Assembly (NCBI GenBank): GCA_004210715.1
Contig: SEDB01000012.1
Span: 1 to 44,570 of the forward strand
Direction: 5' to 3'
From: Pedobacter sp.
GTDB lineage: Bacteria > Bacteroidota > Bacteroidia > Sphingobacteriales > Sphingobacteriaceae
Length of the DNA stretch: 44,570 nt
This document shows, piece after piece, positions 16,922 through 25,500 of the stretch (positions are counted from its first letter, which is position 1; every line of letters begins with the position of its first letter). The notes under the pieces were generated by a model. That model was not told where the DNA came from, made no database searches, and was given only the letters and a program-made list of their open reading frames with translations. The translations under genes were made by a program, and so were the position numbers.

Positions 16922-17524
16922 TTACTTTATATAGGCAATTTCTTTTTCAACTGCTACAGTTTCTACCGAACTGATATTTGTTTTTAAAGCAGCAAATTTA
17001 TCAATGGTTAATTTTTGTGTTTTGCCCATTACTAAAGTATGGTAATCGGTTGAACCACTTAATTTTAAATCTGCATTATCTTTAATTACCGTGTATAAAC
17101 CTTCTGTGCTTGTATTAATGTCTGCATGTGCATTTCCTTTTAAAAAGATTTGAAGATATTTGGTGGTTAATTTTCCTTCAGTTTTAACAATCGCATTGTC
17201 TGCTGCTTCGATTCTGAAAATGTCGTTAACATAAACAATCACTTTTGTTAGTCCTTTATCAGCCGATGAAATTTTTAGGTTATCGCCATCTTGCATAATC
17301 TTCACAATACCTATATTATCTTCAGTGTAATTAACCCCGGGTGTAGACCTTTGGATTAAAGTAACTTCAACATTTCCTTTCACAGAAACTCTTTTGATAT
17401 TGCCCACAGTTGAAATTTTTACCGGTGTAGTTTCTGCTGCAGAAATGCCAGTTGAAAATACAGCTGTAGATAAAACGATTGCTGTTAATGATGATGCGAT
17501 TAGGGTTTTGATTGAGGTTTTCAT
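16922..17524 (-). CDS. Secreted GIN-domain (DUF2807-like) protein
   Basis: A 200-residue exported protein. The signal peptide covers about residues 1-29 (hydrophobic core TLIASSLTAIVLSTAVF, cleavage near SAAET). The mature part is a single beta-rich unit with repeating short strands (VGNIKRVSVKGNVEVTLIQR; DGDNLKISSADKGLTKVIVYVNDIFRIEAADNAIVKTEGKLTTKYLQIFLKGNAHADI), the pattern of the head-GIN or putative autotransporter adhesin family frequent in Bacteroidota. It is usually a right-handed beta-helix exported to periplasm or surface, with no known enzymatic role. It faces the GAF gene and shares its terminator. The long AT-rich region behind its start probably carries its promoter. Confidence 0.75.
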   Translation of the reverse strand: MKTSIKTLIASSLTAIVLSTAVFSTGISAAETTPVKISTVGNIKRVSVKGNVEVTLIQRSTPGVNYTEDNIGIVKIMQDGDNLKISSADKGLTKVIVYVNDIFRIEAADNAIVKTEGKLTTKYLQIFLKGNAHADINTSTEGLYTVIKDNADLKLSGSTDYHTLVMGKTQKLTIDKFAALKTNISSVETVAVEKEIAYIK

Positions 17525-17637
17525 AATGTTTTTTATTTAATAATTAAATGTTAATTAATTGTTATTTAAATGTTTAGGTGTTTTTTTTTGTTGTTCTGTA
17601 GATAAGACGCCACTACTCGGAAAACGTTGCAAGCTCC

Positions 17638-17675
17638 TCGTCGATATTATACAAGACTCTTGTAATTCTCGACGA
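17638..17675. repeat. Nested inverted repeat
   Basis: TCGTCGA (17638-17644) pairs with TCGACGA (17669-17675), and inside it TACAAGA (17650-17656) pairs with TCTTGTA (17658-17664) around a single base. The two stems are separated by a 5/4-base internal loop. There is no T-run, so it is not a simple terminator; it could be an operator or the stem of an RNA. Confidence 0.6.
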
Positions 17676-17817
17676 ACAGGCATTAATTCAAGACGAAATC
17701 TTTTAATTTTTTTAAACCTTTTGCGAAAGATGATTAGAATGATTAATTTGAAAGTTAACATTCAGTTTCTTGTAGCATTTGCTGCTCTGCTTTCCGTTAA
17801 AATCTTTTTTGATCACT

Positions 17818-17880
17818 GTCATGCTCCGATTATCGTTATTGCCAGGAGATACGACGCGGCAATCTCATATTGTGTGCCCC
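17818..17880 (+). repeat. Possible degenerate REP-like dispersed repeat
   Basis: The segment around ATTGCCAGGAGATACGACGC followed by GGCAATCTCATATTGTG resembles the widespread intergenic repeat of the form CATTGCGAGG...ACGAAGCAATCTC. TTGCC and GGCAA can pair as a short stem. Only one copy is visible here, so the call depends on memory of the repeat type. Confidence 0.4.
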
Positions 17881-18020
17881 AAAAAAGTATTTACACTACA
17901 ATCAGGCTTATTAACAATTGACAGTTTCGGGCAGTATTGCCACTTGAATTTCAAAAAGAAAAAATTTTATTTGATGAATATTCTTTTCCTTATATTTAGA
18001 CAGTTATTCCCATAAAGTTT

Positions 18021-18377
18021 ATGAAGAAAAAGGTTGTACTTGTTCAGGATAATAAAGATATCCTCGATATAATGGATCAAGTATTGGAGGAGGAAGGTTT
18101 TGAGGTTACCGCATCGTTAACGACCGAACCGATAGAAAAAATTGATGAAATTGAGCCTGATGTTGTAATTGTAGATGACCACATCAAAGGAAAAAAGAAA
18201 GGATCAGAAGTAATTAAAGAACTAAAATCTGATCCTGAAACGGAAGATGTGTCTGCTGTTTTAACATCAACCTCAAATAATTTACCTCAAACCGCTGAAG
18301 ATTGCAAAGCAGATGACTTTATCGAAAAGCCATTTGATATCGATCACATGGTGGAAGTGGTTAAGAAAAATGCATAA
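18021..18377 (+). CDS. Single-domain response regulator (receiver only)
   Basis: 118 residues consisting of one CheY-like receiver domain and no output domain. Acidic pocket residue Asp10 (VLVQDN), likely phospho-acceptor Asp52 in DVVIVDDHIKG, switch Ser/Thr in AVLTSTS and invariant Lys in IEKPFD are all present. The Asp doublet of typical receivers is reduced to QD at positions 9-10. Such proteins pass phosphate between histidine kinases or act on protein partners; no kinase gene is adjacent, so the partner is unknown. Its stop abuts, with no gap, the stop of the convergent aarF-like gene. Confidence 0.88.
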   Translation: MKKKVVLVQDNKDILDIMDQVLEEEGFEVTASLTTEPIEKIDEIEPDVVIVDDHIKGKKKGSEVIKELKSDPETEDVSAVLTSTSNNLPQTAEDCKADDFIEKPFDIDHMVEVVKKNA

Positions 18378-19685
18378 TTACCGATTCAGCGTAGGCTCGT
18401 AAGTATCTGTGTTTACGGTCGCTTTCAGCTCATGTAATATTTGGTATAAGCCGAAGTTGGTGCGGTTAACATAAATAAAATGTTTTACGCCACGAGCCTG
18501 CTTAAATTCTTGCATTTTCGAAATCTTTTCTCCGTAAGCATACAACTGATCGAAAAATTCAGGTTTACTGAAATCAAAAATCTTACTGAGGTATGGTTTG
18601 GCAAAAAGGCTGATCATTTCTCTGTAAGATTTGTAATAAAACTCAATCTGTTCATCCGAATCATCCGAATGAATCATTTCCAGTTTTCTAAAAGCCTCAA
18701 TTGTTTTCTGTTTGTCGTTAATTACATCGGTAGAAATTAAAGAGAAAAAAGGATAGTAAAAGTCATTTGGCATTTCCTTAATACAACCAAAATCAATCAC
18801 ACCCAAATCTTCGTTAGGGGTAATCATAAAGTTTCCTGGATGTGGATCAGCATGCACTGCTCTTAACTCATGCTGTTGAAAATTATAGAAATCCCATAAA
18901 GCCTGACCGATTTTGTTTCTTAACTCTTGCGACGGATTGGTATTTAAGAACTCCTTTAAATGTAATCCATCAAGCCAATCCATCGTAATGATTCGCTTTC
19001 CAGATAATTCTGGATAATATTTTGGAAAAACAACATGATCCAAATTCTGGCAATCTTCCGAAAATTGAATCGATCTTCTTACTTCCAATTCGTAATCTGT
19101 TTCTTCCAGCAAACGTTCTTCAACCTCTTTAATATAAATGTTCAATTCCCTTTCAGACATTCCAAGTAATCGAAAAGCAAAGGGCTTTACCAATTTTAAA
19201 TCTGATGAAATACTATCGCCAACTCCAGGATATTGAATTTTTATAGCCAGTTTTTTTCCGTCAAGCGTAGCTTGATGCACTTGGCCAATCGATGCAGCAT
19301 TGCTAGAATTAAGATTAAAAGTATCGAAAATCTGCTCTGGTGTTTTACCAAAGTTTTTGGTAAAAGTTCTCACAATAAGTGGTCCTGAAAGGGGAGGAGC
19401 ATTATATTGCGATTGCGTAAATTTATCAACATACGATTTTGGCAGGATATTTTTATCCATACTTAACATCTGTGCAATTTTCAAAGCACTGCCTTTTAGT
19501 TCGCTTAGCGATTTATAAATATCCGTAGCATTATCTTCATTCAATTGTTCCCGATCCATTTCTGGATTAAAAAGCTTTTTAGAATAATGTTTGATATAGT
19601 TGCCGCCAATTTGAAAACCTGTTTTCACAAATTTCGCTGAACGCTCAACTTTAGTAGTTGGAATACTCTGTTGTGTTTTCATCAA
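18378..19685 (-). CDS. AarF/ABC1/UbiB-family atypical kinase
   Basis: 435 residues of the UbiB/ADCK (ABC1) family of protein-kinase-like ATPases, linked in other organisms to quinone synthesis or lipid handling. The family features are present in order: a KxGQ-region counterpart (LKGSALKIAQMLS, about 63-75), the alanine-rich loop AASIGQVH (130-137) replacing the glycine-rich loop, the ATP lysine in LAIKIQYPGV (Lys149), catalytic loop HADPHPGN (278-285) and metal-binding DFG (298-300). The KxGQ element reads KIAQ, a variant. It follows a TetR-like regulator by three bases in one operon, which suggests membrane or envelope stress control; the actual substrate is unknown. No quinone-biosynthesis gene is nearby. 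Confidence 0.88.
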   Translation of the reverse strand: MMKTQQSIPTTKVERSAKFVKTGFQIGGNYIKHYSKKLFNPEMDREQLNEDNATDIYKSLSELKGSALKIAQMLSMDKNILPKSYVDKFTQSQYNAPPLSGPLIVRTFTKNFGKTPEQIFDTFNLNSSNAASIGQVHQATLDGKKLAIKIQYPGVGDSISSDLKLVKPFAFRLLGMSERELNIYIKEVEERLLEETDYELEVRRSIQFSEDCQNLDHVVFPKYYPELSGKRIITMDWLDGLHLKEFLNTNPSQELRNKIGQALWDFYNFQQHELRAVHADPHPGNFMITPNEDLGVIDFGCIKEMPNDFYYPFFSLISTDVINDKQKTIEAFRKLEMIHSDDSDEQIEFYYKSYREMISLFAKPYLSKIFDFSKPEFFDQLYAYGEKISKMQEFKQARGVKHFIYVNRTNFGLYQILHELKATVNTDTYEPTLNR

Positions 19686-19688
19686 TGA

Positions 19689-20342
19689 TTAAAATCCCAT
19701 CTTTTCTTTAAACTTCCCATTTCGTGATAAAAACTTACCATAATCGATTAAATTATCAATTGGAGAATGTTGAAAAAGATCAAAAGTTACGTTAATTCCT
19801 TTTTCAATGGCTTCATCACTTTTTTCAAAACCTTCGCTGTCATCATTAATCCAAAAGTTTACAATGAAAGCAAATTGGATCCAAAGCGCATCTTTATAAC
19901 GTTTGCTTAAAAATTTACGTTCCGCCAATTCTCCGCTATCTAGTCCCTCATCAATAATTTCTTGGGCGAAATTTTCAAAAATAGGTTTCACACCAGCCAA
20001 AACTTCTGGTGTAGAAAACTTGCCTTTGTAATTTTTTAAACTATAAATAACAAAACTGCGTTCGCTTTTTAAATTCTCCAGAAAACTGTAAAAGAAAGAA
20101 AGCATTTTTTCTCTTGAGGTATATTGTAGCCAAACTTCCTGATCTTTTATTTTACTCAGGGTTTCAAAAGTAAGCTCAAACCAAATTGTTTTCTCAATAC
20201 TTTCGAATGAAGAATAAAACTGATAAAAATCTGCTTCAGTTATTTTAATTTTTTTTGCAAAAACATAAACCGTTTTGGGTTTTTCGTTGTTGCTTAAAAC
20301 GTAATCAATATATGCTTTTCTAATCTGCTCAGCGGTTGCCAT
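19689..20342 (-). CDS. TetR-like transcriptional regulator paired with the aarF-like gene
   Basis: 217 residues, all helical. The N-terminal 50 residues have TetR-type helix-turn-helix spacing (AEQIRKAYIDYVL; KTVYVFAKKIKITEADFYQFYSSFESIEKTIW), with the recognition helix around ITEADFYQFYSS, though it is more divergent than standard TetR. The remainder is the ligand-binding and dimerisation part, including FVIYSLKNYKGKFSTPEVLAGVKP. It is the first gene of a two-gene operon with the UbiB-like kinase, three bases apart. On the minus strand TAATTTTG (20440-20433) is a possible -7 box about 90 bases upstream, without a clear -33. Autoregulation is plausible but no operator palindrome stands out. 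Confidence 0.72.
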   Translation of the reverse strand: MATAEQIRKAYIDYVLSNNEKPKTVYVFAKKIKITEADFYQFYSSFESIEKTIWFELTFETLSKIKDQEVWLQYTSREKMLSFFYSFLENLKSERSFVIYSLKNYKGKFSTPEVLAGVKPIFENFAQEIIDEGLDSGELAERKFLSKRYKDALWIQFAFIVNFWINDDSEGFEKSDEAIEKGINVTFDLFQHSPIDNLIDYGKFLSRNGKFKEKMGF

Positions 20343-20566
20343 ATCATTGTTTTTTACAATAATAACGTTTAAATCTTTTTGTTGTTTTCTATACTGCCTA
20401 ATTGTTAATCACTTAATTGTAATAATAGCTTTCAAAATTATTGAAAGTTACTTTTTTGACTAATTTATTTAGCTTTTAAAAGTTTAATGTGGAAATTAAA
20501 ATTTCATTTAAGCTAAAAATATTAGTAATATTGTATTGTTGATTTTACGGATTTAAGAAGAAAGAT
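20343..20566. promoter_or_regulatory. Divergent promoter region between TetR-like and HD genes
   Basis: 224 AT-rich bases between divergent starts. One minus-strand TAnnTTTG match (20433-20440) may serve the TetR-aarF operon. TTTCAAAATTATTGAAA (20431-20447) is a partly palindromic stretch overlapping it and could be an operator. No good plus-strand promoter was found. Confidence 0.4.
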
Positions 20567-21421
20567 ATGACTCAGCTAAATGATTTTTTATATGGTAAAA
20601 TGGAGTTTCCACAAGTATTTGCAGATCTGTTGGAAACAGATGCTTTAAAACGTTTGGCTGGTGTTCATCAAAGTGGGGCAATCTTTTTGGTTAATCCAGA
20701 TATTTGTCATTCCAGGTTGGAGCATGCCATTGGCGTAACCATGTTAATTAAGAAAATGGGCGGATCGGAACTTGAACAAATTGCAGGTTTATTGCATGAT
20801 GTTTCTCATACGGCTTTCTCTCATGTGGGCGATTATGTTTTTGATCACATTGATGAAGATTACCATGAAAAGGTTTTCGCTGAGGTAATTTATAAATCTG
20901 AAATTCCGGATGTACTGCTCAAATATGGCTATGAGGTTAATCAAATTCTTTATGGAAATTTTGACATTTTAGAACAGCCATTGCCCTCACTTTGTGCTGA
21001 TCGCTTAGATTATACTTTACGAGATGGAGTTCATAGCGGTATTTTGTCCAGACAAAAAGCCCGTGAGTTTTTAAATGCTGTTGTGCTTAGCGATGGAAAA
21101 ATTGCAGTAAATAAGGATGAAGATGCCAAATGGATTAATGAAGTTTTTGAAAAATTGAATAATGAGTTTTTTAAACTTCCATTGCATCTGTATGCAAATG
21201 GAAAAATGGCAGAACTTATAAAAAAATTCCTAAATAAGGGTTTATTAAATGAAAGTGATATGTTTAAAACAGATACGCTTTTGCTCAATAAAATCAGAAC
21301 AAATTTTGCTGGTTATGAAGCTATAAAAGCAATAAAACAACTTCGAGGTTTGGCTGAGTACATCCGTCATGGTGCAATGCCGAAAATTAAGCCAAGAACT
21401 TTGAAGGCACTTCTGGTTTAA
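20567..21421 (+). CDS. HD-superfamily phosphohydrolase (dGTPase/SAMHD1-like group)
   Basis: 284 residues. The metal-binding HD motif set is complete: H-x-R-x-x-H in CHSRLEHAIGV, HD in GLLHDVSHTAFSHVGD, and a late Asp in SLCADRLDYTLRDG. The order and spacing match the broad group that includes dGTP triphosphohydrolases and SAMHD1-like proteins, but the protein is shorter than true dGTPases, so the substrate remains open (nucleotide or related phosphate ester). The downstream residues KLPLHLYANGKMAELIKKFL-type helices complete the all-alpha fold. It is followed at 54 bases by the small tatA gene on the same strand. It is unrelated in sequence to the HD domain of the gene at 6483. Confidence 0.82.
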   Translation: MTQLNDFLYGKMEFPQVFADLLETDALKRLAGVHQSGAIFLVNPDICHSRLEHAIGVTMLIKKMGGSELEQIAGLLHDVSHTAFSHVGDYVFDHIDEDYHEKVFAEVIYKSEIPDVLLKYGYEVNQILYGNFDILEQPLPSLCADRLDYTLRDGVHSGILSRQKAREFLNAVVLSDGKIAVNKDEDAKWINEVFEKLNNEFFKLPLHLYANGKMAELIKKFLNKGLLNESDMFKTDTLLLNKIRTNFAGYEAIKAIKQLRGLAEYIRHGAMPKIKPRTLKALLV

Positions 21422-21475
21422 GTTTTAGGAAATCATAATTCTATCTTTTACGTATATTGCTTTAAAAATAAAGAT

Positions 21476-21616
21476 ATGTCGGCTGTAGAGATCATTTTAA
21501 TTGGGGTAGTAATTCTATTAATATTTGGCGGTAAGAAATTACCGGAGTTAATGCGTGGCATTGGGCGTAGTGTTAAAGAGTTTAAAGATGCAAAAGATGA
21601 GCCTGTTAAGAAATAA
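21476..21616 (+). CDS. tatA: TatA/E-family twin-arginine translocase subunit (46 residues)
   Basis: A very short gene of 46 codons: MSAVEIILIGVVILLIFGGK begins it, followed by KLPELMRGIGRSVKEFKDAK and a charged tail. This is the complete TatA/E layout: a membrane helix, the FGxKKLPEL hinge, an amphipathic helix beginning with RGIGRSVKEFK, and a short acidic/basic end. TatA forms the pore of the Tat system, which exports folded proteins. tatC is not in the window, as is common in Bacteroidota where tatA stands alone. It is shorter than most TatA proteins because the C-terminal tail is minimal. It lies 54 bases after the HD gene. Confidence 0.92.
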   Translation: MSAVEIILIGVVILLIFGGKKLPELMRGIGRSVKEFKDAKDEPVKK

Positions 21617-21672
21617 TTTAATGGTCTAAAACTTTATTTTGTCATTGTTGTTCTGATTTAAATTAGCTTCAG

Positions 21673-21879
21673 ATGAAAAATCAAAATCAGGAAAAATCAA
21701 AACCATCTTTTATTAAAAAAAATCAAGAAAATCCAGCCCAAGGATTCAACGATTGGAATGATCGTCTTGATGAAAATCTGGAACCAAAAGGTCAGAATGA
21801 TACTGTAGCGGATGAAAATGCCAAAGAATTTTCGGAAAAGCTAGGTAGTGGTGATCAATCAGACGAATCTGATAAGTGA
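21673..21879 (+). CDS. Small hydrophilic protein of unknown function
   Basis: 68 codons rich in Asn, Gln, Lys, Glu and Asp (MKNQNQEKSKPSFIKKNQEN at the start; acidic C-terminus with DQSDESDK), probably disordered. No signal peptide, cysteine or membrane segment. It sits 56 bases after tatA on the same strand and ends 11 bases from a convergent gene. The ATG has no clear ribosome binding site. Composition does not look like a random frame in this AT-rich DNA, so I consider it probably real, but I recognise no family. Confidence 0.5.
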   Translation: MKNQNQEKSKPSFIKKNQENPAQGFNDWNDRLDENLEPKGQNDTVADENAKEFSEKLGSGDQSDESDK

Positions 21880-21890
21880 ATAATTATCCT

Positions 21891-22310
21891 TTAAGCGCTT
21901 TGACTTAATTCTTCATTGTTTTTGCTGTATAATGGCATATCCAGGTCGTAAGACGAGAAAATCATATTGCTGTATGATACAATTTCTTCCAGTTCATTTA
22001 TGTCGTACAATGATCCATCCAGTTTTTGAATAGTTGCTTCTAATTGATATTTATCAGAATCATCCAATTGATTTCTAATTAGACCAAAACCATCCTTTAT
22101 AGCATTACTGATATGTTTTCTGAAAAAAAAGAGGGCATTTCTATAGCTTAAAAACAACGACTCATCTTTTACTAATGAATGCTCTAATTTAAAATGAGCT
22201 TTTTCAACTTCTTTATAAAGGTTTATATCAACCACATCATATATGCGTGCGGGATAAATTTTTTTTATTAGATAACGGTATGAATTGACAAGCTTTTCCA
22301 TCTTATACAA
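21891..22310 (-). CDS. Helical protein of unknown function
   Basis: Up to 139 residues; MEKLVNSYRYLIKKIYP, three codons in, is an equally good start (22301). Predicted nearly all helix, with repeated Tyr/Phe/Leu heptad-like spacing (LFLSYRNALFFFRKHISNAIKDG; YQLEATIQKLDGSLYDINELEEIV). No membrane segment, cysteine or catalytic motif is visible. It is alone on its strand, between a small acidic gene and the 22563 secreted protein. I do not recognise a family; restriction to this lineage is my guess. Confidence 0.55.
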   Translation of the reverse strand: MYKMEKLVNSYRYLIKKIYPARIYDVVDINLYKEVEKAHFKLEHSLVKDESLFLSYRNALFFFRKHISNAIKDGFGLIRNQLDDSDKYQLEATIQKLDGSLYDINELEEIVSYSNMIFSSYDLDMPLYSKNNEELSQSA

Positions 22311-22562
22311 AAAAAATAAATGAAGGGATGGTTTTTAGCACAGAAGGGCTTGTGCTTGAATGAAATAACGATCTAAATAAAAATAATATTGTTTCCGATA
22401 CTATTTTTTTACACGAACCCACCAGTTTATTACATGAGTTAGGATATTTTTTTTAAAAAAAGTGTTAATTAAGTAAAAGATATTTTTCTTGTATTTCAGA
22501 AATAGTATATTGCATATCTATATTATTCCAAATGAACTACTTTTCTTAAATAGCTAATATCA
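22311..22562. other. AT-rich intergenic region before the PKD-protein gene
   Basis: 252 bases between divergent genes. A five-base-pair hairpin GCACA...TGTGC lies near 22338-22355. TATATTGC near 22506 is a weak -7-like sequence. Nothing else is recognisable. Confidence 0.4.
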
Positions 22563-25500
22563 ATGAAGCGAGCTGGATTATTAGCTTTACTAATATTTTT
22601 ATTGGTTTTAAAAAAATCTTATGCCCAAAATGTTTCTAATGAAGGGACAGATTTTTGGGCAGTTTTTCCTACACATGTTCCTAGCCAAAATAGTTTAGCT
22701 AATATTGCTGTTTTTGTTACTTCTAAATTTAATACTGAAGTTACTGTTAGTTGTGGAATATCATCTGAAACAAAAGTTATTCCGGCGAATACAGCAGTTC
22801 AGTTCAACGTTCAAAGAGCTTCAGCATATATAAATGAGTATGAATCGAATCTAAATTTGAGTAATAAAGGCATTCATATTAAAGTTAAAGATGGTATGCC
22901 AAAAGTTTCAGCTTATGCACACATATGGGGAAGGGCAAGATCAGCTGCATCGCTAATACTTCCTTTTGAAACATTGGGGCAAAACTATTACTCGATGAAT
23001 TATATGCAGTCTGTTGATGGTAAAAATTATTTGGCCGTTGTAGCGGTTGAAGATAATACCAGTATTTTACTTCATCAAAAAAATGGAATTGTTTTACCTA
23101 TAACTTTGGATAAAGCTGGAGATGTTTACGAATATATGTCTGGCAATAGCGATTTAACCGGCGTTTATGTTGAAACTGATAAAACAAAGTCATCTTGCAA
23201 AAGGTTTGCTGCATTTTCAGGGTCATCAGTAATCACGATTGGAGGTTGCACAGGTTCACAAGATCCATTGTATCAACAGCTTTATCCTACTGTAAGTTGG
23301 GGGCGGAATTATGGTATTGTGCCATTTAAAAATAGGAGATACATTTTAAGGATTTTGGCGCAAGAGGATAATACAACTTTTGCCATGAATGGTATTTCAG
23401 CTACCTTAAAAAAAGGGGAGTTTTACGAAAGTAATGTTTTGACACAATCCACATTTATTTCTGCTGATAAACTGATCAGTGTTGCACAGTATTCACTTAC
23501 GCAAAATTGTTCTTCAGTGAATGGAACTGCCATTATTGGCGATCCGGAGATGGTTATGCTAAATCCTGTTGAATTTAATATCAAAGCTGTAACCGTATTT
23601 TCATCTACTTTAGAATCCATTACTGAGCGATACATAAATGTTCTCATTAGAAGTACAAAGACTAGCTCATTTAAAATTAATGGAGTGATACCAAATACAA
23701 CTTGGTCGCCTCTAGATGGAAATGCATCTTATTCTTATGCTCAGATTCCAGTATTGGAAGAAAGTTTAACTTTAACCGCTGATGATGGTTTTAATGCAAT
23801 TGCGTATGGTTTTGGCAATGCCGAATCCTATTCTTATTCTGCTGGCACCAATTTATCATCGAATAATTATTTAACTGTAGTAGATGAAACCAGGAAAGAA
23901 GAAAGCCCCAATGGATGTATTGGACAGACCGTTGATTTTAAAGTTAATTTACCCTATCAGCCTGATCGCATTACATGGACTTTAGAAGGTGGAGTGCCAG
24001 AAACAATAGCCAATCCGGTTCCTGAAACTAAAACGGTAAACGGACAAACCACTTATGTTTATCGCTATCCGGTTAATAAAACATACACTCAAACAGGTGA
24101 ATATCATTTAGAAGTGGTAGCGCATATTCCAGCGAATGAGACTAATTGTATAACTGGTGATGTAACTACAAATTATGTATTTAATATTTACGATCTTCCT
24201 ATAACTGCTTTCGATGCCCAATTAACTAGTTGTGCTAATTCAGAAGTTCAATTTACAGATAAAAGTGATTCAAAAACGAAAGATTTTTCTATTACAAATT
24301 GGCTATGGGATTTTAGGGATGGAACGACTTCAACAGATCAAAATCCAAAACATAAGTTTGCCAAAGAAGGAAAATATAAGGTGTTATTAACAGTTAAATC
24401 TGGTACTGGATGTTATTCCGAGCCTGTTGAAAAAGAAATTGAAATTTTTCCTTTGCCAATTTCTGATTTTAAAGCACCGGTAGAAACCTGTATTAACACT
24501 GAAATTACCCTTCAAGATAAATCCAAGATAAGTAATCTGATTTCCATGAATACGATAAAAAATTGGAAGTGGGATTTTGGCGATGGTTCTCCATCATCAA
24601 CAGACCAAAATCCAAAGCATACGTATTCCAAAGTTGGAAAGTTTACTGTTTCATTGATTACGACATCAGCTAGAGATTGCGTTAGCGAGGAAAAAACAAT
24701 GGAAATTACGGTAAAAGAATTGCCTAAGGCTGGTTTTACCATGCCTGATATATGCTTAAAGGATGCTGTGGCAAATTTTGTGAACACAACTGTTAGCAGT
24801 GATGGATCATCTTCGGGGTTAACTTACGCATGGGATTTTGGCGATAAATATTTAACAGCAACCGATTTAATTAAAAACACTTCATCGGATAAAGATGGTA
24901 AACACACCTACACTAAAGCTGATGATTATAATGTGACCTTAACCATTACAAATAACAATGGTTGTGTTGATGTTTTAACACAAAAATTTACAGTGAATGG
25001 CTCCGTTCCAAGAGCGAATTTTGAAACTTTAGCTAGTAATACTTATTGTAGCAACACCATTATTTCCATCAAAAATACTTCGTCTGTAGATTTTGGAAAG
25101 GTGACTAAAATTGAAGTTTACAAAGATATAGTTAATGAGCCCCAACGTTTTGAAACTTTTGATTATCCTACGTCAGATCAGCAAATAGATTTAACTTACG
25201 AACCTTTTGGTATGCCTGCTACAAAAGAATATCAAATTAAAATTGTTGCATATTCAGGAGGTCAGTGTTCTGATTTTATCATCAAGCCTGTTATGGTAAA
25301 AGCATCGCCAATAATTACCGCGGATGAAATTTTACCTGTATGCGAAAATGATGGAAATGTAGTTATTAATCAATTTCATGAAACTTCAGGAGTGGTTGGT
25401 AATGGAGTATTTACAAGCGATGGAAAGGGTATGCAAGAGAATGGAACTTTTAATCCAAAAATTGCTGGCGTTGGTGTACATAATATTACAAAGGATACAG

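Larger units (their letters stand above)
17525..18020. other. 500-base non-coding region between GIN gene and receiver gene
   Basis: Divergent intergenic region with no convincing gene. It holds a nested inverted repeat (17638-17675), a sequence resembling a dispersed REP-like repeat (about 17818-17880), and close to the right end TATATTTA with an upstream TTG, a weak promoter candidate for the receiver gene. Plus-strand frames of 120 and 78 codons cross it, but they contain Cys/Arg-rich low-likelihood protein sequence and run through the repeats. Confidence 0.6.

Noticed and set aside
17559-17921. 120-codon plus-strand frame in the gap before the receiver gene
   Set aside because: It crosses the inverted repeat and the REP-like sequence, has an improbable Cys/Arg-rich composition and no homology I recognise.
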